The position numbers and the translations under genes were made by a program. Under the pieces are notes generated by a model. That model was not told where the DNA came from and ran no database searches. It was given only the letters and a program-made list of their open reading frames with translations. DNA of 64,000 bases from CAVVSQ01 sp963848825 (GTDB taxonomy: Bacteria > Planctomycetota > Planctomycetia > Gemmatales > Gemmataceae). Shown in pieces: positions 1-10,239 of the stretch. Position 1 is the stretch's first letter. Each line of letters begins with the position of its first letter. The stretch spans positions 186,001 through 250,000 of the forward strand of contig CAWKFA010000009.1 of assembly GCA_963848825.1 (NCBI GenBank), given 5' to 3'.

Positions 1-1737
1 CGGATGAAAATCTCGCCGATGCTGCCTGCGCCGGTCAAACCAACTTCTCCGGTACCGGCACCAACCACCTGGCCGAGGGGGTCCACATGATTAAACAGCA
101 ATGTCACGGAAGGCAAATTGCTGCCAACGGGCGGGACCAAGATGAGGCCAAGTTCATCGAGATTTGGGTGAACCAGGTTGACCGTAACCGTGAGATCATC
201 CAGACTGGTTAGATTGATCGTGTTGATGTCCTTGGTGGCATTCAAATCGACCTGGATGGGGTCCAACGTGATACCGGGGATGTCGGCGGTGCCGCCGGTC
301 CCGCCCGCACCAGTCGGCGGTGCGACGCCGTCGGTAATCGCCTGCTGGGTATTGCTCGAAAAAATCTTGGTGCCAGTTACTGGCGCCACCGCCACGCCCT
401 GGTCGGGCTGGGTGATGTCGTAAAAAATCTGGCTGATGGTGGTCCCGCCATCAATATAGATGTCATTGTAAAAGACCATCATTTGCCCGCCCGGGGCAGG
501 CGCCGCGAGAGTGAGGGTGACGATGTTCCCTAGTGCGGTGAAACTCCCTGGCCCCTGGAAACTGAATTCCGCGGGATTAAGGCCGTGCAAGAAAGTTATG
601 ATGAAGGAATGCCCAACGGACTGAGTGACCGTGACGTTGCCGTTGAGAATGGGAACCGTGTCCAGGGCAGCCTGTACGTCCGCGAAGGTACTGTTGCTTG
701 TAAAAGCAAAACTGCTGCCGGTAACCCCATTATAGGAAAAGGCACTGGCCTTGATCGCCGTTCCCTGGCTGAAGATGATCTGCGGATTGGCGGCTTCCGT
801 GCCCGTCTGAGGGATGTTGCCCCCTTTAAGATGCTGCAGATCGGAAACCAGTTCTTGAGTGGTAAAGGTACGCCCGCCGTCCGCGGAGGCAACCATGAAA
901 ACGCGACTTTCCAATGGGACCGGCGGATTGGCATTTGGCTGAGAGTAGGTTTGGTTCACGTTATAGGCAACGTAGATCCCCTTAGGGACGAGGTCACCGT
1001 TGGGATACGTTGGGGTAGCCGGAATCGCCACCATCGTGGCCAGCGTATCCGTTTGAACCGCGCCAGTTTGCGGGTCGGTGAAGGTGGGAGTATTCGTGTC
1101 AATGCCCAAAACTGGATTGGCCGCCGGATCCTGGCCAAACCATTGATAAATCACGCTGTTGCCATCGAGATAGAAAGCCGTTGGAAAGAGGATCTTGATG
1201 TCCGAGCGTCAAATCAGCGAGCGGAGCGGTTCCCGCGAAATTAAAGCGTTGCAAAACAATGGCGCCGCTGGTGAGCGCCGCATTCTCCTCGGCTGAGACA
1301 ACATAAAAATGATGGTTGCGATCAAACGCGACGGAGGGATCAACGATTTGAGCAAATGGAAGTCCGTTCGGGGTGCTCGGGTCGGTGAGGGGCACGGCTG
1401 CGAGAAACGCATGCCAGGTGCGACCCTGGTCCGTCGAATAGTTGCCTGAAACGTCCCAGGCATTGGCGTTGGCCGCCGGATGGGTCGCGTGCACTTCCAC
1501 GATTTTGGTGGGATCCAGCGGATCGACCACCACCGTGGGACTGGTGTTGCTTGGCCCCGTGGACATCGTCGCGGCTATGCTACCCACAACCGCGGGGGGC
1601 AGGGCGGACATGACTGTCCGCTCTTCCAGCATTTCGACAACTAGCCTTTGGGAGCTGCGCCGCGTCCTGATAGGCTGGTTTTTTTTCCTGGAAAGCCAAC
1701 TCTTGACATAGCTGCGAAGGAGAGACGAGAAACTCAT
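1..1737 (-). CDS. Large extracellular LEPR-XLL-type protein with P-domain, 3' end outside window, one frameshift
   Basis: The start is the ATG at 1737, with a GAGG ribosome site 5 nt upstream. Residues about 20-40 are basic and lead into MLEERTVMSA, which resembles the LEPR-XLL motif near the N-terminus of giant planctomycete surface proteins (family knowledge; its export role is inferred). Residues 50-170 resemble sialidase-like or BNR-type repeats ('STDQGRTWHAF', and later 'ADGGRTFTTQ'). The last stretch, read near positions 20-240, resembles a proprotein convertase P-domain ('DDLTVTVNLVHPNLDELGLI'). The reading frame changes once near 1205-1216; downstream the other frame continues open to the left edge without a stop. 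The protein continues beyond the window. The function is unknown, but an exported surface or matrix protein is likely. A second open frame on the opposite strand (585-1244) is a shadow. Confidence 0.72.
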
Positions 1738-2118
1738 CGTGACCTCGGTGACAAACTTAGTTGTGCGAACTACTGATTGGGGCAAGCGATGAAGGAAAGA
1801 ACATGGTAATGGTATGCCGGCCGTGGCCCAAAATCCTCTGGTGTGTACATAAATACAGACGCGGCGCTGACCAGAGATCTTCCTAGTTTACCAATTCGGG
1901 AAACTTATGATGGCTCTTTTAGGTTTTATCCGCCGTGGGGCTGGTAGGAGAGATAAATCCCACCTTAAAAAACATTCTACCCAATTAACCCAGAGACCCG
2001 CACCTCGGCAGAGACCCAATGCCGCATGATGGGCTTAAAACGGACACCTTGACATCTTCGATTTGCTCATGGACAGGCAAGATGACATGTTTGTGAACAA
2101 CGCTCGATTTCTCCGCGA
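1738..2118. other. Intergenic region upstream of the LEPR-type gene
   Basis: This stretch lies between the start of the LEPR-type gene and the stop of the BBP7 gene, both on the minus strand. It is visibly richer in A and T than its neighbours and must carry the promoter of the LEPR-type gene. I could not pick a convincing -35/-10 pair, a terminator with a T-run, or a small ORF. Confidence 0.5.
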
Positions 2119-3543
2119 TTAATAACTTACCTCTACCGTCAAGTTTATACCTTGGGCCCAAAAAGATGTTTCGTTAAAGCCGTTAAAGGCCGCCTGAGCC
2201 GGCGCTCCGCCCACCAAAAACAAAGGCGGACGGGTGGCGCCACCTGCGGTGGCATCGATTTGTGCCCCGGGGCGTACAACGTGCGACAGGTACATAAAGG
2301 TGTAGCCCGCCCCTATCTTCCAGTGATCATTGAACTTGTAGCCGATGTTGATGCCTGTCTCCGGCAGGATGGTAAACTCGTCATGGCGGAACACACCGAT
2401 GTTGCTCGGCTGGGCATAAAATCCCCCCGGCGCCGAGAAATTACCCAGATTTAAGGGGGCGGACACTTGGGTATTACCGGCAATGTTTACGGTCTCATGG
2501 TTGTTGCCCATGGCGAGCTTGGCGAAGCCGGTCAAGGCAATCCGGCCAACATTGATAGTGGTATCGATGCCAAGCTGACCGGCAAAAAAGTGGTTATGCG
2601 TGCCAAAGGAGTCATAGGTGACGATCGTGGCATCTGACAGGAGGACCGGTGCCGGGCCAAAGGCTGTCGTGCTACTAATGTTCAGGCTTTCACTTAAGTC
2701 GACATAACGAAAACCGGCCAGCAGATCGATGTAGCCCGTGACCGAGCCGCGATTGAATTTGCAAATCTGATAACGCAGATTGGCTTCCGAACCCCACAAG
2801 TTCGTCGACGAGGACACCACGCTAGATTCCGAGAGGATTCCATCAAATATTGGTATGTTTGCAAGCGCCGAACCAGGATACGTTTGAACATTACTGGTGG
2901 GCCGGCTTGCCAAAAAGAAATAGCCGGCTTCAAAAGCCAGTTCCTGGTTGTCGTTCAGCCATGCACCCAGGAAAAATCGCCCGCCGTTAAGGCCGTGCGA
3001 CTCGAGCTGAGGCGCCGGCGTGGCATTGGCGACGCTGAGCGATAAATTGCCCGGCAAGGGCTGTCCCTGCACCTTCCAATAAATGTATTCGGCCGTGCCG
3101 TAAATCTGGTAGCCTTTGCGCGGCTTCCAGGTTCCTTCCGGCCCGACCAAAAACGGCTCCGGTGGGTCGGCAGGCGCCGTCGGCACATCGTCAGACTGCA
3201 AGACTTGAGGCGGACTCAACTCTACCGGTCCAGTGCTTTCGGTAGTGCCCGGTCCCGGCAATGGCGGCGGGGCTATCGCCTGCGCCAGAGCCAGTGCTTC
3301 AACCGGCGTGGCCAGAGGGGCGTACTGTACTGGAGCATTCGCGACCGGCCAAGCTGCTTGCGGGGCTGCCTGGAAGTAATTTGGATAAGCGGGGGCCGGG
3401 TAAGGGGCGTAGCGCGCTGGCATGGGAGCGTACCGCACCCCCGGGCCCTGAATGGGCAGCGGTTCCTGATATCCCATCTGGGCGTGGGCCGTCTCCAATC
3501 CACAAAGGCTATAAACCACCAGTCCGAGGATTTCCTTCCTCAT
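2119..3543 (-). CDS. BBP7 family outer membrane beta-barrel protein
   Basis: The protein has 474 residues. A signal peptide covers residues 1-21 and ends AHA before QMGYQEP. Residues 22-130 are rich in proline, alanine and tyrosine, which is typical of the linker in this family. From about residue 145 ('YGTAEYIYWKVQG') to the C-terminus there are alternating hydrophobic and aromatic strands with 'FFLGAWLNDNQELAFE' and a final aromatic strand ('INLTVEVSY'), as expected for an outer membrane barrel. This matches the planctomycete BBP7 family (PF07585); no biochemical role is established for it. The start is supported by GGAGG about 10 nt upstream. It is transcribed toward the LEPR-type gene and is divergent from the cytochrome gene. 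Confidence 0.85.
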   Translation of the reverse strand: MRKEILGLVVYSLCGLETAHAQMGYQEPLPIQGPGVRYAPMPARYAPYPAPAYPNYFQAAPQAAWPVANAPVQYAPLATPVEALALAQAIAPPPLPGPGTTESTGPVELSPPQVLQSDDVPTAPADPPEPFLVGPEGTWKPRKGYQIYGTAEYIYWKVQGQPLPGNLSLSVANATPAPQLESHGLNGGRFFLGAWLNDNQELAFEAGYFFLASRPTSNVQTYPGSALANIPIFDGILSESSVVSSSTNLWGSEANLRYQICKFNRGSVTGYIDLLAGFRYVDLSESLNISSTTAFGPAPVLLSDATIVTYDSFGTHNHFFAGQLGIDTTINVGRIALTGFAKLAMGNNHETVNIAGNTQVSAPLNLGNFSAPGGFYAQPSNIGVFRHDEFTILPETGINIGYKFNDHWKIGAGYTFMYLSHVVRPGAQIDATAGGATRPPLFLVGGAPAQAAFNGFNETSFWAQGINLTVEVSY

Positions 3544-3867
3544 TGGTTGCCCACCTCCAAGAGATTAAAAGGCCGCCCGGCCCGTCGTTATTATCGCTTC
3601 AGGTGTGTTAATCGGTACAATCGGCGCCACAGGATGAGACTTACGGTCTGTAGGGGCTGTGATTGGAACATCGAATATGTTGACTTTGCCGGCTGTAGCG
3701 GTCCTGTTGATTGGGTCGCTGACACGAAGTAATATGATGGGCATTGCCCGCCGGAAAATTTTTCCCATTCTAACATAACCGGTGCTGGCTCGCACGCCGT
3801 GAACAGCTCGCGCACTCTTCCCGGAATGCCATCCTCGGATCGAACATTCCCCTGGAGCTTATTTGCC
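3544..3867. other. Divergent promoter region, BBP7 gene / cytochrome gene
   Basis: This is a gene-free stretch between two divergent exported-protein genes. A short dyad around 3741-3751 (GGGCA-T-TGCCC) lies upstream of the BBP7 gene. No strong sigma70 hexamer pair was found. Open frames here (for example 3591-4034 on the minus strand) overlap the start of the cytochrome gene in antisense, show no family features, and are taken as shadows. Confidence 0.45.
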
Positions 3868-6161
3868 ATGTATTTGCGGAATATCTCTCTCCTGGTGCTT
3901 ATTGCCGCACCTGCATCGGTAATGGCCCAGGACGGTTCCCACGCGCTGGTAGTCGGCTTCGACCGATTTTTCACCACTACGAATCCCGGCAACCACCAGG
4001 AAGGCCAACTACTTCTTGGCGAGCTCAACTGCATCGCTTGCCATAAGCCCGCCAGCCGCCAACCTTGGGCTTCGAACCAGGCAGGCTCCCATTCTCGATT
4101 CCGTGGGCGGTCGGGTCCGCGCTACTTATTTGCAGCAATTTTTGGCCAATCCGCAGAAGACCAAGCCGGGCACCACCATGCCCGATCTGATGGCGGCGCT
4201 GCCCGAGGCGGAACGGCAAGAATCCCTTGATGCTCTCGTTCATTTGCTTGTGTCCACCGGCACGTTTGTTGACGCACCGCCCGCACCCAAATCGATCGCG
4301 AAGGGCAAAAAACTGTTTCATGAGATCGGCTGCGCTGCTTGCCATGGACCTTATGAGGCGAAACTCAAGGACCAAGCGGCGGTGTTGCCCCTTGGCGACC
4401 TGGCCAAAAAGTACTCCCTTGTCGCGCTCACGCTCTTCCTGCGCGAGCCCCATACCATTCGTCCCGCCGGCCGTATGCCCAGCCTAAATCTGACCTACGG
4501 GGAAGCCCAGGATATCGCGCACTACCTGGTACAGGGCCAAGTAGAGGCCAAGGGAAGCCCGGACTTTCGCGTCGACGCCGCCCTGGTCACCAAAGGCCGC
4601 GAATTGTTCTCGACGCTCGGCTGCGCCAGTTGCCACGATCTTAAACATGGCGACAGCAATATCGTTTCGACTTTGAAGGCTGCGGCGTTAACAGATCTCA
4701 ATGGGATGGCCGGGTGCCTGGCACCTTCCGAGCAGGCCCGACGAGCGCCGCGCTACGCATTGAACACAGCCGAGCGCGATGCATTAAGGGGCTCCCTGAA
4801 GACACTGGCTCAATCGCCACCGGCAACAGCGTCGGATACGATCGCTACCTCGCTGACCGCTTTCAATTGTTATGCTTGCCACGAGCGCGCCGGCAAAGGC
4901 GGCGTTCAGCTTGGCCTCAACGAACTATTCACCAGCACCCAAAAGGAGATGGGCGATGAAGGTCGTCTGCCGCCGCACCTCAACGGCGTGGGCGGCAAGC
5001 TGACGGCTGCCTATCTGAAGAAGGTGTTGGCGAACGGCGCCGTGGATAGGCCCTACATGCTTACGCGGATGCCGAAGTTTGGTGAAGCCAGCGTCGGCCA
5101 CCTTCAGGGTGCGTTTGAGGCTACCGACCCAGTGCCGGTGGCGCAGCTACCCGCCTTCAAAATCGCCGAAAAAGACATCAAGGCTCAGGGGCGGCAAATG
5201 GTCGGCAACAAGGCGTTCGGCTGCATCAAATGTCATAGTTTCCGTGAATTCAAGGGGGGCGGCGTTCAAGGCGTCAACCTGACGGTCATGGCGGAACATC
5301 TGCGCCGCGAGTGGTTTACTAACTATATGCTCGATCCGAACAAGTACCGGCCTGGTACGCGTATGCCGGCTGTTTGGCCGCTGGGCCAATCGATGCTCCC
5401 CAAGGTACTGGAAGGGGACACTGCCCAGCAAATCGAGGCCGTGTGGCGTTACCTCGGTGATGGTCCGAAAGCCGCACTGCCGTATGGCGTTGGCAAGGAA
5501 CCCTTGCCTCTGGTTGCTCAAGATGCGCCGATCCTTTATCGCAATTTCATTGAAGGAGCGGGGCCGCGCGCTATCGGTGTCGGCTATCCCGAAAAAATCA
5601 ACCTGGCGTTTGACGCGAACGACCTCCGTTACGCGCTTCTTTGGCACAAGGACTTTATGGATGCTTCGCGCCACTGGATCAAATCGCGGCGAAGGGTATC
5701 AACCCCTATTGGGCGACGGCATCCTGAAAAGCCCGCCAGGCCCGAGTGTCGCTCTCCTCAAGGACGGGAATGCCCCCTGGCCAACCAAGGCCCTCAAGGA
5801 CGCAGGGTATCAGTTCCATGGCTATCATTTGGACGGCAAACAAAGGCCCACCTTCGTCTATTCGATTGGCGAGGCCCATATCGAAGACTTCATGTTGCCC
5901 GTCGAAGGCAAAGATGGCAGCTATTTTCGGCGTACATTGCTTATTACAAACGAAAAGAACTCAGCAGGCCCGTGGTATCGCGCGGCTGCGGGTGCGCAAA
6001 TCAAGGTGAGCGGCGACGGCTGGTATACTGTCGGCAATGATCTCAAAATACGCCTGGAAGCGCCCGAGGCGCCGGTATTGCGCACGTCGAATGGCATGCT
6101 TGAATTACTGGTACCCATTCGGGGCAAGCAATTCAGAATTGTTCAGGATTATGTGTGGTAA
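3868..6161 (+). CDS. Secreted multiheme (five CXXCH) c-type cytochrome, two frameshifts
   Basis: The start ATG at 3868 has GGAG 10 nt upstream and opens a signal peptide (MYLRNISLLV... ending VMAQ). Five heme-binding motifs are visible: CIACH (about 4030), CAACH (4330), CASCH (4621), CYACH (4873) and CIKCH (5221). Several are followed by the usual distal 'MP' methionine segments ('GTTMPDLM', 'GRMPSL', 'TRMPKF', 'TRMPAVW'). The C-terminal 150 residues carry no heme motif and look beta-rich. The frame changes near 4048-4065 and again near 5680-5695; joined, the product is about 764 residues. It is a periplasmic electron carrier by inference. The next gene, 52 nt downstream, encodes a dehydrogenase-like propeller, which suggests that the cytochrome accepts its electrons. 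Confidence 0.8.
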
Positions 6162-6213
6162 GACAGTGAAATTGAGGCTCTGAATGAGATTTGCCCGCTT
6201 ACGGAGTTGCCCA

Positions 6214-7686
6214 ATGATTCGGACCGCCAAGATATTTTGCTTTTTGCTTGGCCTTGGCTGGTGCCAGACGGCCGCCCTCGGACAAACCAAGGGGACCGAT
6301 GTTCCCAAAGAAGCGGACTACTATCAGATCCAGGCTTATGAGCTGCCCAAGGGAGAGGTCATCGAGGTCGGGGCATTGGAGATGATGCCGGACGGACGAT
6401 TGGCCGTCGGTACCCGGCGTGGCGAAATCTGGATGGTCCAGGACGCACTCGGCAAGCAACCGAAGTTCGTCCGCTATGCCCATGGATTGCACGAAATTCT
6501 TGGGCTGGCCTATCGGGATGGTTGGCTTTACGTAACCCAGCGCCCGGAAGTGAGCCGCCTCAAGGATAGCCAAGGAAAAGGCACCGCGGACATCTTTCAG
6601 ACGGTCGCCGACCCATGGGAAATCTCCGGCGATTACCATGAGTACGCGTTCGGTTCCAAGTTCGACAAAGAGGGCAACATGTATGTCACCCTCTGCTTGA
6701 CGGGCTCTTTCACCAGCAACGTCAAATTTCGTGGCTGGTGTCTGCGCATTTCGCCGGACGGCAAGGTCACGCCCTGGTGCAGCGGCCTGCGCTCGCCTGG
6801 CGGCGTTCATTTTAATGCCGCGGGCGATCTCTTTTATACCGACAATCAAGGACCCTGGAACGGGGCGTGTTGCCTCAAGTGGCTCGAACAGGGCAAGTTC
6901 ATGGGCCATCCGGCCGGCAATAAATGGTATCCGCAAGCACCCAACATGGGCCAACGGCCGCTCGAGCCCAAGACCAAAAGCCGCTGGGCGACCGAGATGA
7001 AAAAGATCCCCGAGCTCAACCCGCCTGCTGTGTGGTTCCCTTATCCCAAGATGGGCCAGTCCGCGAGCGGTATCGCGTTTGACGCGACCGGTAAGTTCGG
7101 GCCCTTCAGCGATCAGTTGTTCGTCGGCGACCAGACCCACAGCACCGTCATGCGGGTCTATCTGGAGAAAATCAATGGCCGTTACCAGGGTGCCTGTTTC
7201 CCGTTTCGTAAAGGATTTTCCTCCGGCAATCTGGCCCTGCTCATGGCGCCGGACGGCACTTTGATCGTTGGCGGCACCAACCGTGGTTGGGGCTCGCGCG
7301 GCAACAAACCCTACGCGCTCGAGCGTTTGGCCTGGACGGGTAAAGTGCCCTTCGAGATTTCCGAAATGCACCTTAAGCCGGACGGCTTTGAGCTCACTTT
7401 TCTGCAGCCGGTGGATGCCAAAACAGCTGCCGATGTGCAGTCCTACAAGTTGCAAACGTACACCTATATTTACCAGTCCGACTACGGCAGCCCCGAGGTC
7501 GATGGCACGAACCCGACAATCGACAAAGTGACCGTCGCGCCTGACGGTAAAAGCGTGCGGCTCTACGTCAGCAAATTGGAGGAGGGCCACGTCCATGAAT
7601 TACATTTGGAGGGCGTCCGTTCAACCATGGGCTTGCCCCTGCTCCACAAGGAAGCGTACTACACGCTCAATTACTTCGCGCCCTGA
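6214..7686 (+). CDS. Secreted glucose/sorbosone dehydrogenase-like beta-propeller protein
   Basis: The ATG at 6214 is preferred over the upstream in-frame ATG at 6184, because GGAG lies 7 nt before it and the peptide then begins as a clean signal sequence (MIRTAKIFCFLLGLG... ALGQ). The 490-residue product shows repeated blade motifs such as 'MMPDGRLAVGTRRGEIWMV', 'GLRSPGGVHFNAAGDLFYTD' and 'MAPDGTLIVGGTNRGWGSRG'. These are typical of the soluble PQQ-type sugar dehydrogenase or NHL-like fold that is abundant in planctomycetes. The cofactor and substrate cannot be assigned from the sequence. It follows the multiheme cytochrome in the same direction, so a dehydrogenase-cytochrome pair is plausible. 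It is convergent with the DUF4432 gene. Confidence 0.8.
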   Translation: MIRTAKIFCFLLGLGWCQTAALGQTKGTDVPKEADYYQIQAYELPKGEVIEVGALEMMPDGRLAVGTRRGEIWMVQDALGKQPKFVRYAHGLHEILGLAYRDGWLYVTQRPEVSRLKDSQGKGTADIFQTVADPWEISGDYHEYAFGSKFDKEGNMYVTLCLTGSFTSNVKFRGWCLRISPDGKVTPWCSGLRSPGGVHFNAAGDLFYTDNQGPWNGACCLKWLEQGKFMGHPAGNKWYPQAPNMGQRPLEPKTKSRWATEMKKIPELNPPAVWFPYPKMGQSASGIAFDATGKFGPFSDQLFVGDQTHSTVMRVYLEKINGRYQGACFPFRKGFSSGNLALLMAPDGTLIVGGTNRGWGSRGNKPYALERLAWTGKVPFEISEMHLKPDGFELTFLQPVDAKTAADVQSYKLQTYTYIYQSDYGSPEVDGTNPTIDKVTVAPDGKSVRLYVSKLEEGHVHELHLEGVRSTMGLPLLHKEAYYTLNYFAP

Positions 7687-7793
7687 CCTGCGCTTGGTCT
7701 CCATTCGGCTTGACACGTAGCCGGACTCGCCAGCGACGAGTGGGACGGAATACCTTCATCAGCACGTCGGGCTAACGGTGGACCGTAAGGGGG

Positions 7794-8990
7794 TCATCCT
7801 GGCGAAAAACGAGGCTGAGGTGTGCGATGGATGATCGACTTGGCCTGTGATTGCAAGCTGACAATTTCCTTGAGCACGCCAGAAACACCGGCGGCATTAT
7901 CGTGAATCTCGATGCTCCAGCTACATTCCCAATGCCCCCCTGGCGGGATAACCGGTACGCGGCCTTGTTCCCGTTCGAAGGTCTTCAAGTTGGGAAAATT
8001 GGTCGCGGGTTCAAGGCCCGTGACATACCCTTCCTCCAGCGAAGCGGTATTCTTCCACACGGTCATGCAGGGTAGCTCCTGGCGGTTGAACCGAATGGCG
8101 ACGCCTTTGTTGACCGCATGGTTGTAGAGCATCGCCAGGGTGCGACCGCCGGCGTCACTTAAGAGGTCGTAACAGTAGACTTGCTCGGCATATCCCGCCA
8201 CGGGTCCCGCGTAGGTCTCGAGGGTATCGATGCCCTCGGCAGCGCGCTTGCTGATCGGCGCCACCTCACGAATGGGTGCCACCACCCGACTGCCTGCCTC
8301 CAAAAAGGGTGGGCCCATGTTGAGGTGGTAGAGCAATTGCATTTCCGCCGCCTCGCCGCCCCTGTTCTCCAAAAGATCATGCAAAACCACGCGATTGGAG
8401 CCCGGGACCGTGGTGATGGTCGTGGTCAAATGCAAGTGCGGCGCGAACAGCGCTGCTTCCTGGACCTGCCCTATCACACTCAATTCATGAGGCGGATCGA
8501 GATTGACGCGTACCTCGACCCCATGTGCCGGCTGGTTGGCGATACGCCCGTGCAAACCGAGAATGTCGCGGCGGGCGCGGCCATGGCGATCGGTATAGAT
8601 GTCCTCACCCGGCGGGCCATTGTGCGTGAGGCCGCAGCGCACGAGCCATTCATCGAAGCCGTTCAGCCAGCCGAGATGGCCACGATCGCAAAGGTTGACG
8701 AACTTCGGGTGGACGGGCCCAAGGACCGGCGCTTTCCACCCGAGGTAAAGGCCGCGATAGTGGCCATTCCAAAGTCCCATGCCGCGGGTCGGCAAGATGG
8801 AGTACGACAGCGCGCCATTATCTACTTCGATCAGATCCACGCCGTCGCGCAGGCCGCCGCGCAAGGTACGCTTGCGTATTGACCAGTTCTCGAAAGCTCC
8901 AAGAGTAAGCCGGCTTGCCCCCGTGGCGAAGGAGTCCAGCCAGATATCATGTTGTGTATCCGTGAGAACCCAGGACCTGAAGCGTTTCAC
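7794..8990 (-). CDS. DUF4432 family protein (aldose 1-epimerase-like)
   Basis: The protein has 398 residues. 'NGALSYSILPTRGMGLWNGHYRGL' near residues 58-80 and 'LGWLNGFDEWLVRCGLTHNG' around 106-125 are hallmarks of DUF4432, a galactose-mutarotase-like beta-sandwich family. 'LHGRIANQPAHGVEV' and 'LLYHLNMGPPFLEAGSRV' provide the conserved histidines. No signal peptide is seen, so a cytosolic sugar-handling role is likely, but the substrate is unknown. It starts 52 nt downstream of the alcohol dehydrogenase gene stop on the same strand, so the two are probably co-transcribed and may act in one sugar or polyol route. Confidence 0.82.
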   Translation of the reverse strand: MKRFRSWVLTDTQHDIWLDSFATGASRLTLGAFENWSIRKRTLRGGLRDGVDLIEVDNGALSYSILPTRGMGLWNGHYRGLYLGWKAPVLGPVHPKFVNLCDRGHLGWLNGFDEWLVRCGLTHNGPPGEDIYTDRHGRARRDILGLHGRIANQPAHGVEVRVNLDPPHELSVIGQVQEAALFAPHLHLTTTITTVPGSNRVVLHDLLENRGGEAAEMQLLYHLNMGPPFLEAGSRVVAPIREVAPISKRAAEGIDTLETYAGPVAGYAEQVYCYDLLSDAGGRTLAMLYNHAVNKGVAIRFNRQELPCMTVWKNTASLEEGYVTGLEPATNFPNLKTFEREQGRVPVIPPGGHWECSWSIEIHDNAAGVSGVLKEIVSLQSQAKSIIHRTPQPRFSPG

Positions 8991-9042
8991 AAACTATCTC
9001 CTGAAGGAAGAGCTCGTGGCGCCGTTTCTGCAAAACCTCAGT

Positions 9043-10071
9043 TTATTTCCAGCGCATGATGACGCTGAGGTATTCTTCCTTCTTCTTGAGCAGTCCTTCG
9101 TAGGCAGTCCCCAACTCGGCCGGCGCGATCCGCTGAGTGATTAGACCGTCAAGATTGAGTCGTCCCCTGGCAAGGGCGGCCAGCAAGAAAGTCTGGGCCT
9201 TGTTGATGTCCCAGGCGCCCGCCAGGCGCGTATGCGCAGGCTCGAACAGCATATTGCCGTGCGCACCGGTGACCTCAATATAGCGGCGGTGCAAGTCGTC
9301 ATAAAAGTTGACGTCTTTGGCCTTGCCACGGGGACTGCCGACGACGACCACCTGACCGGCATCGCAGGCAAGCGACATCGCCACGGGGATCGCGTCGGGC
9401 ACGCCGGTCGCGTCGGCAACAATCTCCGCGCCACGCCGCCCCAGAAAATCAGCCAATTGCTGCTTCACGTCGGCGCCGGTTGGGTCGAGAACCAGATCGG
9501 CACCTGCGGCCAAGGCAGCCTCGCGACGCATCTTCACTGAGTCGATGCCGATGACGGGATTGGCGCCGGCCGCCAGCAAGCACCGCAGGGATGCCTGGCC
9601 AATCATGCCCAGGCCCAAAACCGCGGCCGAACGTCCCAGCGTGATGCCAGCACGAATGGATGCCCCCATGCCGTAGCGCAGGATGCAAGCCAGTGCCGCC
9701 TTTTCGAAATCCAAGCCCGCCGGCATCTTCCACAAACGGCCCCGTTCGTGCCCGATCGTCAATAATTCCGCGGAGGCGTGGTTGCCTGGATAACTGACCC
9801 GGTCGCCGGGCTGCCAGCCCTGGATATCGCTGCCCACGGCCACCACGGTGCCGGCCGCGCTGTAGCCCGAGCGAAAGGGAAACTTCCAATCGGGCAGCTT
9901 GGGATCGAGCAGCCACTGGTGCGTCCCAGTATAAACGGCGAGTTCCGTGCCGGGGCTGATCGCGCTCATCTCCGCGGCTACCAGGATCTGATTGGGAGCT
10001 GGGTCGGGAAGCTCGACCTCGCGCACCTGGGTCTTGAACGGCTCCGTTATCACTGCCTGACGTACTTTCAT
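9043..10071 (-). CDS. Zinc-type alcohol dehydrogenase (MDR superfamily)
   Basis: The start is set at the ATG at 10071 (MKVRQAVITEPF), the usual N-terminus of the family; a longer frame begins 72 nt upstream without family similarity. The 342-residue protein has the GroES-like N-terminal domain ('AISPGTELAVYTG', 'FRSGYSAAGTVVAVG', 'GDRVSYPGNHAS') and a Rossmann domain with 'AAVLGLGMIGQASLRCLLAAGA' at about residues 140-160. The classic structural-zinc cysteine cluster is absent, as in the threonine/bacteriochlorophyllide-like subgroup. It probably oxidises a polyol or sugar with NAD(P). It is the first gene of a likely two-gene operon with the DUF4432 gene. Confidence 0.85.
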   Translation of the reverse strand: MKVRQAVITEPFKTQVREVELPDPAPNQILVAAEMSAISPGTELAVYTGTHQWLLDPKLPDWKFPFRSGYSAAGTVVAVGSDIQGWQPGDRVSYPGNHASAELLTIGHERGRLWKMPAGLDFEKAALACILRYGMGASIRAGITLGRSAAVLGLGMIGQASLRCLLAAGANPVIGIDSVKMRREAALAAGADLVLDPTGADVKQQLADFLGRRGAEIVADATGVPDAIPVAMSLACDAGQVVVVGSPRGKAKDVNFYDDLHRRYIEVTGAHGNMLFEPAHTRLAGAWDINKAQTFLLAALARGRLNLDGLITQRIAPAELGTAYEGLLKKKEEYLSVIMRWK

Positions 10072-10239
10072 GGAATCCCAACGCCTCGCTGCCAGGGAAT
10101 GGAAATATCGTCCACCACAATCAACTACAATATGTAAAACCATGTCGGTAGCAAATCCGCACGCCGTGCTGTAAAATTGTCATGCGTCGCGGCGCACGAA
10201 GTGCGTGCTGCGCACGCGTTAGCTTCAGGGATGCCCGTC

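Noticed and set aside
3205..3732. A 175-codon plus-strand ORF opposite the BBP7 N-terminus
   Set aside because: It is Arg/Gly-rich, as expected from the reverse of a Pro/Ala-rich linker, and has no family features.
6199..7596. A 465-codon open frame on the minus strand opposite the propeller gene
   Set aside because: It is antisense to a gene with clear family features, and its translation has no domain, no signal and odd composition. It is a GC-driven shadow frame.
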